Of a stretch of 64,000 nucleotides of DNA, positions 16,997 to 26,262 are shown one piece after another; position 1 is the stretch's first letter; each line of letters begins with the position of its first letter. The position numbers and the translations under genes were made by a program. The notes beneath the pieces were generated by a model, which saw nothing but the letters and a program-made list of their open reading frames with translations, was not told where the DNA came from and ran no database searches. The stretch covers positions 124,001 to 188,000 of the forward strand of contig JAEUKT010000003.1 in the NCBI GenBank assembly GCA_016794125.1. The letters are read 5' to 3'. The stretch comes from Alphaproteobacteria bacterium. Its GTDB lineage: Bacteria; Pseudomonadota; Alphaproteobacteria; Micavibrionales; UBA2020.

Positions 16997-19369
16997 ATGG
17001 GAATTCGCAGCGCGATCGTGAAAGCGGTCAAGAAACAAATGCCGCCGATCTCGGCGACTGAAAAAGAGGCGCTTGCCTCCGGCACCGTCGGTTGGGACGG
17101 AGAGCTGATGAGCGGCAGCCCGAACTGGGACAAACTTTTCAAATACGAGAAAGCGGAACTGACGGCCGAGGAACAAGCATTCCTTGACGGCCCGGTCGAG
17201 AAGCTTTGCAAGATCGTCGATAACTGGGAAATCCAGAAAACGAACGACCTGCCCCCTGAAGCCTGGAAGATCATCAAGGAAGAAGGCTTCATGGGCCTCG
17301 AGATCCCCAAGGAATACGGCGGCAAAGGGTTTTCGTCTAAGGCGCATTCCGCCGTTGTGATGAAGCTTGCTTCGCGCTCGATCACCGCTGCGGTCACCGT
17401 CATGGTTCCGAACTCGCTCGGGCCTGCCGAACTGATCGGCGCGTATGGCACGCAGGCGCAAAAAGATTATTACCTTCCCCGCCTTGCCAACGGCACGGAA
17501 ATCCCCTGCTTCGCATTGACCGGCCCCGATGCCGGCTCTGACGCCGGCAGCATTCCCGACCGCGGCGTTGTGGTGAAGAACGAAAAAGGCGAGCTTGGCA
17601 TCCGCATGAACTGGGAAAAGCGTTACATCACGCTCGGCCCTATCGCGTCGCTGATCGGCATGGCATTCAAGCTGGAAGACCCCGACAACCTGCTAGGCAA
17701 AGGCGTGAAAGACCTCGGTATCACCGTGGCGCTTGTGCCGCGCAACACCCCCGGCGTTGAAATCGGCGACCGCCACGCGCCGATGGACCTGCCGTTCCAC
17801 AACGGCCCGAACAAGGGCAAAGATGTGTTCGTTCCGATCGATGCCATCATCGGCGGCCCCGAAAAAGCCGGCAAAGGCTGGGCGATGCTGATGGAAAGCC
17901 TCGCCGTCGGCCGTTCGCTGTCGCTGCCCGCGCTGTCCACCGCGGCTGCGAAGCTGTCGTCCTATGCGACCGGTTCGTATTCGCGCGTGCGCAAACAGTT
18001 CGGCACGTCGATCTCGAACTTCGAAGGCATCGAAGAGCCTCTCGCACGCATGGCCGGCCTCACCTACCTGATGAACGCGGCGCGTGAAGCGACGCTGCAG
18101 ATGGTCGATGCAGGCGAACGTCCCGCGATCCCCTCCGCCATCCTGAAATACCACCTGACGGAAGGCATGCGGACGATCGTCAACGATGCGATGGACATCC
18201 ACGGCGGCAAGGCCGTCTCCAACGGCCCGCAGAACGTGTTCTCCACGCTCTATAAAGGCATCCCGATCGCCATCACGGTCGAGGGCGCGAACATCATGAC
18301 CCGCAACCTGATCATCTTCGGTCAGGGCGCGGTTCGTGCGCACCCCTACACGCTGAAGGAACTGGATGCGCTGGACGATCCGAACCCGAACAAGGCGTTC
18401 AACAAATTCGCCAAAGTGTTGGCCGCCCATCTGGGCACCGGCGCGGTGAATGCAGTGAAGGCGCTTGTCCACGGCGCGACAGGCAGCCGCTTTGCGAAAG
18501 CCCCCAAAGGCGTCGATAAAGCGACGAAAAAATACTACAAGCAGATCAACCGTCTCTCGGCGGCCTTCAACCTCGCGGCCAACGCCTCGCTTCCGCTGGG
18601 CGGCAACCTGAAGAAGAAGGAACGCGTTTCCGCCCGCATGGGTGACGTGTATTCGAACCTCTACCTCGCTTCGACCGCGCTCTGGTACTACGAGAAAAAC
18701 GGCGCGAAGAAAGAGGAAAAGGTTCTTGTGGACTGGGCCGTGCAGCATGCGCTGGCGAAGGCTGAAAAAGCCCTCGACGACGCGCTGGAAAACCATCCGC
18801 TGAAGGCGACCCGCCTTGTGAAGCATATCGTGTTCCCCCGCAAGCTGCTGACCGGCGCTCTTGCCGTCGGTACGGCCGTTGCCGCTTTTGTGGCAGCGCC
18901 GGTTGTGGCGATCCTGGGCGCGGTTGCGACTGTGGGTGCCGCGATCTTCATCAAGGACCACCAGAACAAGGTGCCGGGCGACTATCTCGACCGCAAAGTG
19001 GCGGATACCATCCGTCATCCGGGCGAAGTGCGCGACAACCTGACGAACGGCGTGTTCAAGCCCACCGACGAGAAAGAGCCTCTCGGCAAGCTGGAAATGG
19101 CGTTCAAGCTGTCTGTTGAAGTCGAGCCGCTCGAGAAGAAAATCTACCTTGCGACTAAAGAAGGTACGATTTCCAAAGAGCAGCCTCGCGCGAAACTGAT
19201 CGAGGCCGCAGTGGCGAACAACGTCATCACCGCAGACGAAGCAGCAAAGGTTGTCGAAATGGACCGCCTGCGCCGCGCAGTCATCATGGTGGATGCGTTC
19301 CCGCAAGCAGCGCCTGCCGCGAACGACGCCCCCAAGGCGACGCCCGCAGCACCGCCCAAGGTCGCGTAA
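16997..19369 (+). CDS. fadE: Acyl-CoA dehydrogenase, FadE type
   Basis: A 790-residue protein of the large FadE class, which catalyses the first oxidation step of fatty-acid beta-oxidation using FAD. Conserved segments include MGLEIPKEYGGKGFSSKAHS, CFALTGPDAGSDAGSIPDRG, GRSLSLPALSTAAAKLSSYA and EGANIMTRNLIIFGQGAVRA, followed by the DUF1974 C-terminal domain. The DUF1974 part carries a hydrophobic run of about 40 residues (near 614-655) between the conserved F-P and P-G-D-Y-L-D elements that I do not expect in E. coli FadE; this may be a membrane anchor. It is monocistronic, followed directly by a strong terminator at 19398. Confidence 0.92.
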   Translation: MGIRSAIVKAVKKQMPPISATEKEALASGTVGWDGELMSGSPNWDKLFKYEKAELTAEEQAFLDGPVEKLCKIVDNWEIQKTNDLPPEAWKIIKEEGFMGLEIPKEYGGKGFSSKAHSAVVMKLASRSITAAVTVMVPNSLGPAELIGAYGTQAQKDYYLPRLANGTEIPCFALTGPDAGSDAGSIPDRGVVVKNEKGELGIRMNWEKRYITLGPIASLIGMAFKLEDPDNLLGKGVKDLGITVALVPRNTPGVEIGDRHAPMDLPFHNGPNKGKDVFVPIDAIIGGPEKAGKGWAMLMESLAVGRSLSLPALSTAAAKLSSYATGSYSRVRKQFGTSISNFEGIEEPLARMAGLTYLMNAAREATLQMVDAGERPAIPSAILKYHLTEGMRTIVNDAMDIHGGKAVSNGPQNVFSTLYKGIPIAITVEGANIMTRNLIIFGQGAVRAHPYTLKELDALDDPNPNKAFNKFAKVLAAHLGTGAVNAVKALVHGATGSRFAKAPKGVDKATKKYYKQINRLSAAFNLAANASLPLGGNLKKKERVSARMGDVYSNLYLASTALWYYEKNGAKKEEKVLVDWAVQHALAKAEKALDDALENHPLKATRLVKHIVFPRKLLTGALAVGTAVAAFVAAPVVAILGAVATVGAAIFIKDHQNKVPGDYLDRKVADTIRHPGEVRDNLTNGVFKPTDEKEPLGKLEMAFKLSVEVEPLEKKIYLATKEGTISKEQPRAKLIEAAVANNVITADEAAKVVEMDRLRRAVIMVDAFPQAAPAANDAPKATPAAPPKVA

Positions 19370-19397
19370 GCGTCTGACGGCAGCCAAAGACAAAAAA

Positions 19398-19430
19398 AAC
19401 CCGGCGGTTTTGATACCGCCGGGTTTTTCT
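19398..19430. terminator. Bidirectional rho-independent terminator
   Basis: An 11-base perfect stem, AACCCGGCGGT at 19398-19408 with ACCGCCGGGTT at 19415-19425, and a six-base loop. It is followed by TTTCTTTT on the plus strand and preceded by a run of eight A, so it can stop both fadE and the convergent PH-domain gene. Confidence 0.95.
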
Positions 19431-19444
19431 TTTAGCATTGCAGT

Positions 19445-19945
19445 TTACGCGTGCATATCACGCTCGAGGATGCGGCGGTTGATATCGTCGGTAAAGGCCG
19501 CGGCATCGCTGATAAAAGGAATGATGACACGCGCGCGCCCCGTGCCCGACAGAATGACGTTCGAATAACCGAACAACATGCCGGCTGGCGTGCGCATGAC
19601 TTCAACGCCTTCGATGCGGCTGTACGGCATGGACACCACTTCCTGATTGAATACGCCACCGCCGATCACCACGCGGCTGTCTGTCGCCGCCAGCATCAGG
19701 TAGCGTTTGGTGGTGAATTCCGTCAGCAGCAGGATTCCCGCCACCATCGCGAAATAAATCGCCAGCGACGGTGAATAGAAAAGCGCAAGCAGGGCGACGA
19801 TCAACATCGCAATGCCCTTCCAGTAAATGCCGGGGCTGATTTCAGCAATGTGGACCAGATTTTCGCCCGGCAGCAGCAGGCCGGAAACCGAGTATTTTTT
19901 CTCTGTGATGAGATAATCGTCTTCCAAATATGACATTGGGCGCAT
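19445..19945 (-). CDS. Bacterial PH-domain membrane protein
   Basis: A 166-residue protein. The N-terminal half holds a hydrophobic hairpin (GIAMLIVALLALFYSPSLAI, then YFAMVAGILLLTEF), and the C-terminal half a bacterial pleckstrin-homology-like domain of the YdbS type: YLMLAATDSRVVIGGGVFNQ, VSMPYSRIEGVEVMRTPAG, then GYSNVILSGTGRARVIIPF. The pattern of a two-helix anchor before the bPH2 domain is typical. Function is unknown; family members are linked to envelope stress or lipid homeostasis. AGGAGG seven bases before the ATG at 19945 supports the start. Confidence 0.88.
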   Translation of the reverse strand: MRPMSYLEDDYLITEKKYSVSGLLLPGENLVHIAEISPGIYWKGIAMLIVALLALFYSPSLAIYFAMVAGILLLTEFTTKRYLMLAATDSRVVIGGGVFNQEVVSMPYSRIEGVEVMRTPAGMLFGYSNVILSGTGRARVIIPFISDAAAFTDDINRRILERDMHA

Positions 19946-20145
19946 GGCGGGCCTCCTGAACGGCGTTGATGTGCCTTAAGGCACTCTTCTTGGATACCAA
20001 GGCTTATGTACCGTTTCAGTTCCCGCTAATTTCAATAACGTCGGTTTTGCGGCGCACCATAATCTGAATTGAAATCGTTGACTATTCGACCTATTATTAA
20101 CGCAGGGAAAAATATCCTCCCTCAAAAATCCAAAAAAGGTGAAAA

Positions 20146-21462
<1,317 letters not shown>

Positions 21463-21494
21463 ACAGGCGGAAATCTGCTCGTAATAACTAAGGA

Positions 21495-22481
21495 TCAGTA
21501 CCAGACCGACCAGGTGCGGTGCGTCGGCAGCGCGTAAATGCCCGCCTCGTAGCCCCTGTTCCACAGGATATGATCCAGATTGACGGAAGTAACGCGGCTG
21601 CCCTGCCCGGCAGCCGCGTTCTTCATAAGCTCGACGGCATGGATACCCGCCATGCGAATTTCGGTTTCTTCAGGACTACCGGATTCAATCATCACGCCCG
21701 CATCGATTTTTTCGGCCAGCGACGGCGCGTACTTCAATATCCCGTCATGGCGCAGTACATGCGGCACCATGTTGTCGGCGAATATCGTCAACCTATCCAT
21801 ATCCTGAAACGCCGCAGGCGGCTGCCCCTGCAGGCTCAGATAGATATCCGCCGCCAGTATCTGGGCGCGCTTGAAGACAGCAACCTCGCGCCCCTTATAT
21901 TCGGTGACATCACGGAAAGTGGGCCAAGCACCGATAATGTTCACGAGTTTCTCGGCCGAATTATCCGCAGCCGCCAACAGCTTCATCACACTGCCGCCGT
22001 GGTCCGCAATGATGCGGCGGCCGGTTTGCTGCAAATGCGCGGCAAAGTTCGCCATCAGCTGGTCCAGCCTTTCATGCGCCCCATGCGGGATGCCGAATAC
22101 CTCGTGGCATTCCGCAGGCGTGGCCGACGCCCATTTGACGGGCATGTTCAATCGCCCGGCCGCGAATGCGTTTTTTAGAGCGCCCGCGATCCGGTTATAT
22201 TCAAGGTCAATGCCACATGCCTGCGCAACCTTGAAATAGGCAGAGCCAAAATTGACGCTATCGAGCGCGATAATATATGCCGCCGAAGCCTCGGGTGATG
22301 ATTGAGACAAAAAGTGGCTGTCGCTATCCAGCGTTGTAACGAGCGGATATTTTTCGAGCAAAGCCGATGTGTATCCGGAAATTTGCGCCGCATCAATCTT
22401 GATAAAATCCGCACGGGACATCACCCAAGCAGCATCATGCCGTACCTTGTCCGGCAAAGAAGAGTTTTCCAGCGTGATCAC
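21495..22481 (-). CDS. Queuosine salvage nucleosidase (Q_salvage/DUF2419 family)
   Basis: A 328-residue protein of the DUF2419 family, now known as queuosine 5'-phosphate N-glycosylases (Qng1). The enzyme frees queuine from queuosine monophosphate so the base can be reused for tRNA. Family marks include FADNMVPHVLRHDGILKYA, GSPEETEIRMAGIHAVELM, DSVNFGSAYFKV and a C-terminal LPTHRTWSVWY. The start is a GTG whose last bases form the TGA of the preceding gene (GTGA overlap), so translation is coupled. It ends the leftward transcript of exporter, hydrolase and this gene. Why salvage is tied to a lipid exporter is not clear. Confidence 0.85.
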   Translation of the reverse strand: MITLENSSLPDKVRHDAAWVMSRADFIKIDAAQISGYTSALLEKYPLVTTLDSDSHFLSQSSPEASAAYIIALDSVNFGSAYFKVAQACGIDLEYNRIAGALKNAFAAGRLNMPVKWASATPAECHEVFGIPHGAHERLDQLMANFAAHLQQTGRRIIADHGGSVMKLLAAADNSAEKLVNIIGAWPTFRDVTEYKGREVAVFKRAQILAADIYLSLQGQPPAAFQDMDRLTIFADNMVPHVLRHDGILKYAPSLAEKIDAGVMIESGSPEETEIRMAGIHAVELMKNAAAGQGSRVTSVNLDHILWNRGYEAGIYALPTHRTWSVWY

Positions 22482-23302
22482 TTCGGCGTGCCTTGATTAT
22501 GCGGCCGTTCCAGCCATTCCACTACTTTGGGGCCGACCTTGAAATCATACAGGTTGCTATGGCCGCCGCCTTCGACGGCTATGAATTCCTTCGGGTGCTT
22601 GGCTTTGTCGAACAGCTTTTTGCCCAGCCTGTACGGCACGACACGGTCGTTCGTGCCGTGTATGACCAGCAACGAGGTCTTGATGCCCGTAATCTTGTCG
22701 ATGCTGTCGAAACGATCCAGCATCATCATATCCACCGGCAGGAAACCATAGGCGCTCTTGGCGACATCGGCGGCGCTGCTGAACGGGGCTTCAAGCACCA
22801 GACGGCGGGGCTGGAATTCGAGCGCCATCTGCACCGCTACGCCCGACCCGATGCTTTCGCCGTAAAACACCAGCTGGTCTAGCCGGTAGCCGTTATCAAG
22901 GAGGTAATTCACGCAGGCGCGGGCATCGTGATAAAGCCCCTGCTCCGTCGGCTTGCCGGGATTGCCGCCATAGCCGCGATATTCGCACAGGAAAAATCCA
23001 TAGCCCAATTTCTGGTAGAAAGCCGCATTCGCCGCGCGATGGCTGATATTGCCGCCATTGCCGTGAAAGTGGATAAAGACCTTGGCGGTTTTGTCGGCGG
23101 GCGGAGAAAACCACGCGATATTTTCCAGCCCGTCTTCGGTCTTGATCTTCAAAACCGAAGCCTGCAGCGCCTCCGGCAGCTTGGGGTCGCCCAAGTCGCG
23201 ATCGGGGAAATACTGCATGCTGCGCTGTCCCAGATATACGGCCAGAACAATCACGCCGTAGATGAGCAGGCCGATCAGCGCAAAACGCAAGAGGACGATC
23301 AT
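22478..23302 (-). CDS. Membrane-anchored alpha/beta hydrolase (BEM46/ABHD13-like)
   Basis: A 274-residue protein with one N-terminal membrane helix (LLRFALIGLLIYGVIVLAVY) and a hydrolase domain: VFIHFHGNGGNISHRAANAA, CEYRGYGGNPGKPTEQGLYH, the nucleophile elbow FYGESIGSGVAVQMALE, the acid in HGTNDRVVP, and the histidine in EGGGHSNLYD. The catalytic triad is complete. It probably cleaves a lipid or thioester facing the cytoplasm or periplasm; the substrate is unknown. Its ATG overlaps the stop of the exporter gene (ATGA) and its stop overlaps the next start. Confidence 0.87.
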   Translation of the reverse strand: MIVLLRFALIGLLIYGVIVLAVYLGQRSMQYFPDRDLGDPKLPEALQASVLKIKTEDGLENIAWFSPPADKTAKVFIHFHGNGGNISHRAANAAFYQKLGYGFFLCEYRGYGGNPGKPTEQGLYHDARACVNYLLDNGYRLDQLVFYGESIGSGVAVQMALEFQPRRLVLEAPFSSAADVAKSAYGFLPVDMMMLDRFDSIDKITGIKTSLLVIHGTNDRVVPYRLGKKLFDKAKHPKEFIAVEGGGHSNLYDFKVGPKVVEWLERPHNQGTPK

Positions 23303-25080
23303 GCGGTTTCCTTCATCAGGCTGCCGTAAAGCCGCGCATATGCCCCGCCGGAAGACAGCAATTGCGCATGGCTGCCGCTTTCGATGATGCGGCCATGCGA
23401 CATCACATAGATGATATCTGCGTTCATGATGGTGGACAGGCGGTGCGCCACAACGATTGTCGTGCGCCCCTTCTGCAGCCGTTCAAGCGCAATCTGGACG
23501 AGGCGTTCGGATGTCGCATCCAGCGCGGATGTGGCTTCGTCCAGCAACAGGATCGGCGCATTGCGCAGCATGGCACGCGCGATAGATATGCGCTGGCGCT
23601 GGCCGCCCGACAATTTCACGCCGTTTTCACCGACCCTTGTCGCATAGCCTTCGGGTAGCTCCATAATGAATTCATGCGCGGCGGCCAGCTTCGCGGCCTC
23701 TATGACCTGTTCTTCGGTCGCATCGGGGCGGCCATAGGCGATGTTGTCGCGCAGCGTGTCGCTGAAAATCGCGACTTCCTGGCTGACAAGCGCCATGCTG
23801 GACCGCAGGCTCTGGAGCGTTACATCGCGGATGTCGCTGCCGCCGATCCTGATCGCGCCGCCTGTTACATCATAGAAACGCGGCAGCAGGTTCAGGATGG
23901 TCGATTTACCGGCGCCGGATTCCCCGACAAGCGCGATCGTCTTGCCAGCGGGCGCGACAAAGCTGACATCGTGCAGCGCATCGGTGCCGTCCGCATAGGT
24001 GAAGCTGACATTTTCGAACGCGACGGTCGGCGTTTGCGCATCCAATTGATGCGCATCGGCACGGTCGGTGATTTCCGGTTTTTTGTCCATCACGCCGAAC
24101 AGCCGGTCAAGCGCCGCCAATCCCATCTGCATGATGTTGCTGAGGCGCGCAAGGCGTTTCATGGGCTCGAATGCCATGATGAAGGCGGCGATAAACGAAA
24201 ACAGCTTGCCCGCGGTGCTTTGCCCCGCCATCACCTGCGTGCCGCCATAAACGATGATGGTCACAATCGCAAGGCCGCTGAGCAGTTCGCCGATGGGCGC
24301 CAGAATGGCGGAGATGCGGAACGAACGGTTCATGAATTTATAGATTTTCTCGATCGTGCCATGCACGCGTTCGGTTTCAAAACCTTCCATGCCATACGAC
24401 TTGATATGGCGCGCGCCCTGAAACGCCTGTCCCAGCATGCTGGTCAGGTCGCCGATGCTGGATTGCGTGTTCATCGCGGCCTTGCGGATTTTCTTGCCCA
24501 GCAGCATCACGGTATAGGCGGAGACGGGAAACACGAACAGCGAAATCAGCGCCAGTTTCCAGTCCTGATAAAACATCACGCCGACCAGGAACATGACGGT
24601 AAAGGTGTTTTTGCCAAGGCCTGTCAGCGATTCAGTCACCGCCGTGCGGATCAGCGCCACGTCGGAAATGAAGCGAGACATCAGCTGGCCGCTCTGGTTG
24701 TTGTGGAAAAACGCGAGGTCGGCGCGGATCAGGTGCGAAAACATGTCGCGCTGCATGTCGCTTACCACGCGCTGGCTCAGCGTGTTCATCAGCACGGTCT
24801 GGCCATACACCGCCGCCCCGCGCAGCACAAAAACCAGCAAGACGGAAATGGCGACCGGCCACAGCATGCTTTGGGATTTGTCGGAGAAAACCTTGTCGAT
24901 GATGGGTTCCATCAGCTTGGCCATCGCGCCGGTCATGGCGGCGGAAATCAGCATCAGGACAAGCGACCAAAAAACCACGCCCAGATGCGGGCGGATGTAT
25001 TGCCGCGCCATGCGCTTGATCATCGGCATGGATTCTGCGATCGGCTGTTTGGTGACGGGTGTTTGGGAAGGCTTGGACAA
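23299..25080 (-). CDS. MsbA-like lipid-exporting ABC transporter
   Basis: A half-transporter of about 590 residues with six membrane helices fused to an ATPase. The ATPase has Walker A (GESGAGKST), the Q-loop (ALVSQEVAIF), the signature LSGGQRQRISIARAMLR, Walker B (ILLLDEATSALD) and the H-loop (IVVAHRLST). The membrane domain (FFHNNQSGQLMSRFISDV, RVVSDMQRDMFSHL) is of the MsbA/lipid A-core flippase class, though substrates vary within it. The frame is open to 25239, but that would overlap the divergent patatin gene. TTG at 25080, after a GGAAA, is chosen; ATG 25029 is also possible. It heads a coupled operon with the hydrolase and queuosine-salvage genes. Confidence 0.87.
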   Translation of the reverse strand: MSKPSQTPVTKQPIAESMPMIKRMARQYIRPHLGVVFWSLVLMLISAAMTGAMAKLMEPIIDKVFSDKSQSMLWPVAISVLLVFVLRGAAVYGQTVLMNTLSQRVVSDMQRDMFSHLIRADLAFFHNNQSGQLMSRFISDVALIRTAVTESLTGLGKNTFTVMFLVGVMFYQDWKLALISLFVFPVSAYTVMLLGKKIRKAAMNTQSSIGDLTSMLGQAFQGARHIKSYGMEGFETERVHGTIEKIYKFMNRSFRISAILAPIGELLSGLAIVTIIVYGGTQVMAGQSTAGKLFSFIAAFIMAFEPMKRLARLSNIMQMGLAALDRLFGVMDKKPEITDRADAHQLDAQTPTVAFENVSFTYADGTDALHDVSFVAPAGKTIALVGESGAGKSTILNLLPRFYDVTGGAIRIGGSDIRDVTLQSLRSSMALVSQEVAIFSDTLRDNIAYGRPDATEEQVIEAAKLAAAHEFIMELPEGYATRVGENGVKLSGGQRQRISIARAMLRNAPILLLDEATSALDATSERLVQIALERLQKGRTTIVVAHRLSTIMNADIIYVMSHGRIIESGSHAQLLSSGGAYARLYGSLMKETA

Positions 25081-25199
25081 GGAGTTTCCGTTATTTGTTA
25101 ACAGTTTAGAAAACCATGTTATATTACAGTTAAAGGGGAATTTAGCACAATTCCCGACTCTGTAAACAATAAACATAATAATTAAAAACGGGGTTTTCC

Positions 25200-26243
25200 A
25201 TGTTCGGAAAAGACAAAAAAGGACCACCGGAACCGCCACCCGCCAGCCACGGGCTTAAAGCAGGCATGGACGATCAGGTTCATATGTCCGCCCCGCCCCG
25301 CATCGGGCTTGCGCTGGGTTCCGGGCTTGCGCGCGGTTTTGCGCATCTGGGCGTCGTGCGCGCGCTGAAACGCCACGGCATCGAACCCACGATTATTTCC
25401 GGCACATCGATGGGCGCGCTTGTGGGCGGCGCATATCTGGCGAACCGCCTTGATGCGGTCGAGGAATGGGCCTATACGCTCACAAAATTCAAGGTTCTGT
25501 CCTATCTCGATTTCCGCGTTAAAAGCTCCGGTCTAATCGGCGGTGAAAAGCTGATGAAGCTGATGCTGGATAATTTCGGCGATGTGCGGGTCGAAGACCT
25601 GCCCAGCCCCTTTATCGCGATTACCGCAGACCTTGTCACCGGCCACGAAGTCTGGCTGCGGCGCGGCAAGCTGGTGGATGTGATGCGCGCGTCATTCTCC
25701 CTGCCCGGCATCTTTCCGCCCATGTACATGAACAACCGCTGGCTGATCGACGGCGCGCTGGTGAATCCCGTGCCCGTTTCCGCCTGCACCGCCGCCGGCG
25801 CGCGCATGACGATCGCCGTCAACGTATCGGGCGACATCATCGGCAAGGCGCGCCGCCCCGGCGATTCAATCCCGACCGTCGCCGGTTTTGACCTTTTGAA
25901 TTTCGAAGGCCCGCAGCAGCTGGAGGAAGTGAAAAAGACCAGCCTGATCCAGCGCGTTTTCCGCCGCGAGCAAAATTCGCCCAGCATCTTCGGTGTCATG
26001 GTATCTGCGCTAAACATCGTGCAGGACCGCCTCGCCCGCTCCCGCCTTGCAGGCGATCCGCCCGACGTGCTGATCGTGCCTCGCATCGGCCATATCGGGT
26101 TGATGGAATTTGATCGCGCCGAAGAACTGATCGCCGAAGGCGAAGCCGCCGTCGAGCGCGCCATGCCCGACATCAAGGCCGCCTACGCCGTTCTTTGCAC
26201 GCAGTATGAAGAAGAGGATGGAGCGCCGGATTATCCGCCGTAA
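25200..26243 (+). CDS. Patatin-like phospholipase (RssA-like)
   Basis: A 347-residue protein. The patatin fold begins near residue 33 with the oxyanion loop LALGSGLARGFAHLGVVRAL, then the nucleophile motif GTSMG with its Ser, and the catalytic Asp in LIDGALVNPVPVSA. The complete Ser-Asp dyad suggests an active lipid acyl hydrolase, probably cytoplasmic or peripheral on the inner membrane. It is transcribed divergently from the lipid exporter across a 119-base AT-rich gap, so the two may share regulation. AACGGGG precedes the ATG at 25200. Confidence 0.9.
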   Translation: MFGKDKKGPPEPPPASHGLKAGMDDQVHMSAPPRIGLALGSGLARGFAHLGVVRALKRHGIEPTIISGTSMGALVGGAYLANRLDAVEEWAYTLTKFKVLSYLDFRVKSSGLIGGEKLMKLMLDNFGDVRVEDLPSPFIAITADLVTGHEVWLRRGKLVDVMRASFSLPGIFPPMYMNNRWLIDGALVNPVPVSACTAAGARMTIAVNVSGDIIGKARRPGDSIPTVAGFDLLNFEGPQQLEEVKKTSLIQRVFRREQNSPSIFGVMVSALNIVQDRLARSRLAGDPPDVLIVPRIGHIGLMEFDRAEELIAEGEAAVERAMPDIKAAYAVLCTQYEEEDGAPDYPP

Positions 26244-26262
26244 TTTCTATGGTTCTTTTGTA

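Noticed and set aside
17693-19438. 581-codon open frame antisense to fadE
   Set aside because: Its Arg/His-rich product and full overlap with a certain gene mark it as a shadow; it also runs through the terminator at 19398.
19972-19983. TGCCTTAAGGCA palindrome as an operator for the PH-domain gene or gltA
   Set aside because: A single 12-base palindrome with no promoter in good register beside it; too little to call.
23674-25101. 475-codon plus-strand frame across the exporter
   Set aside because: Antisense to a clear ABC transporter, His/Arg-rich, without recognisable domains.
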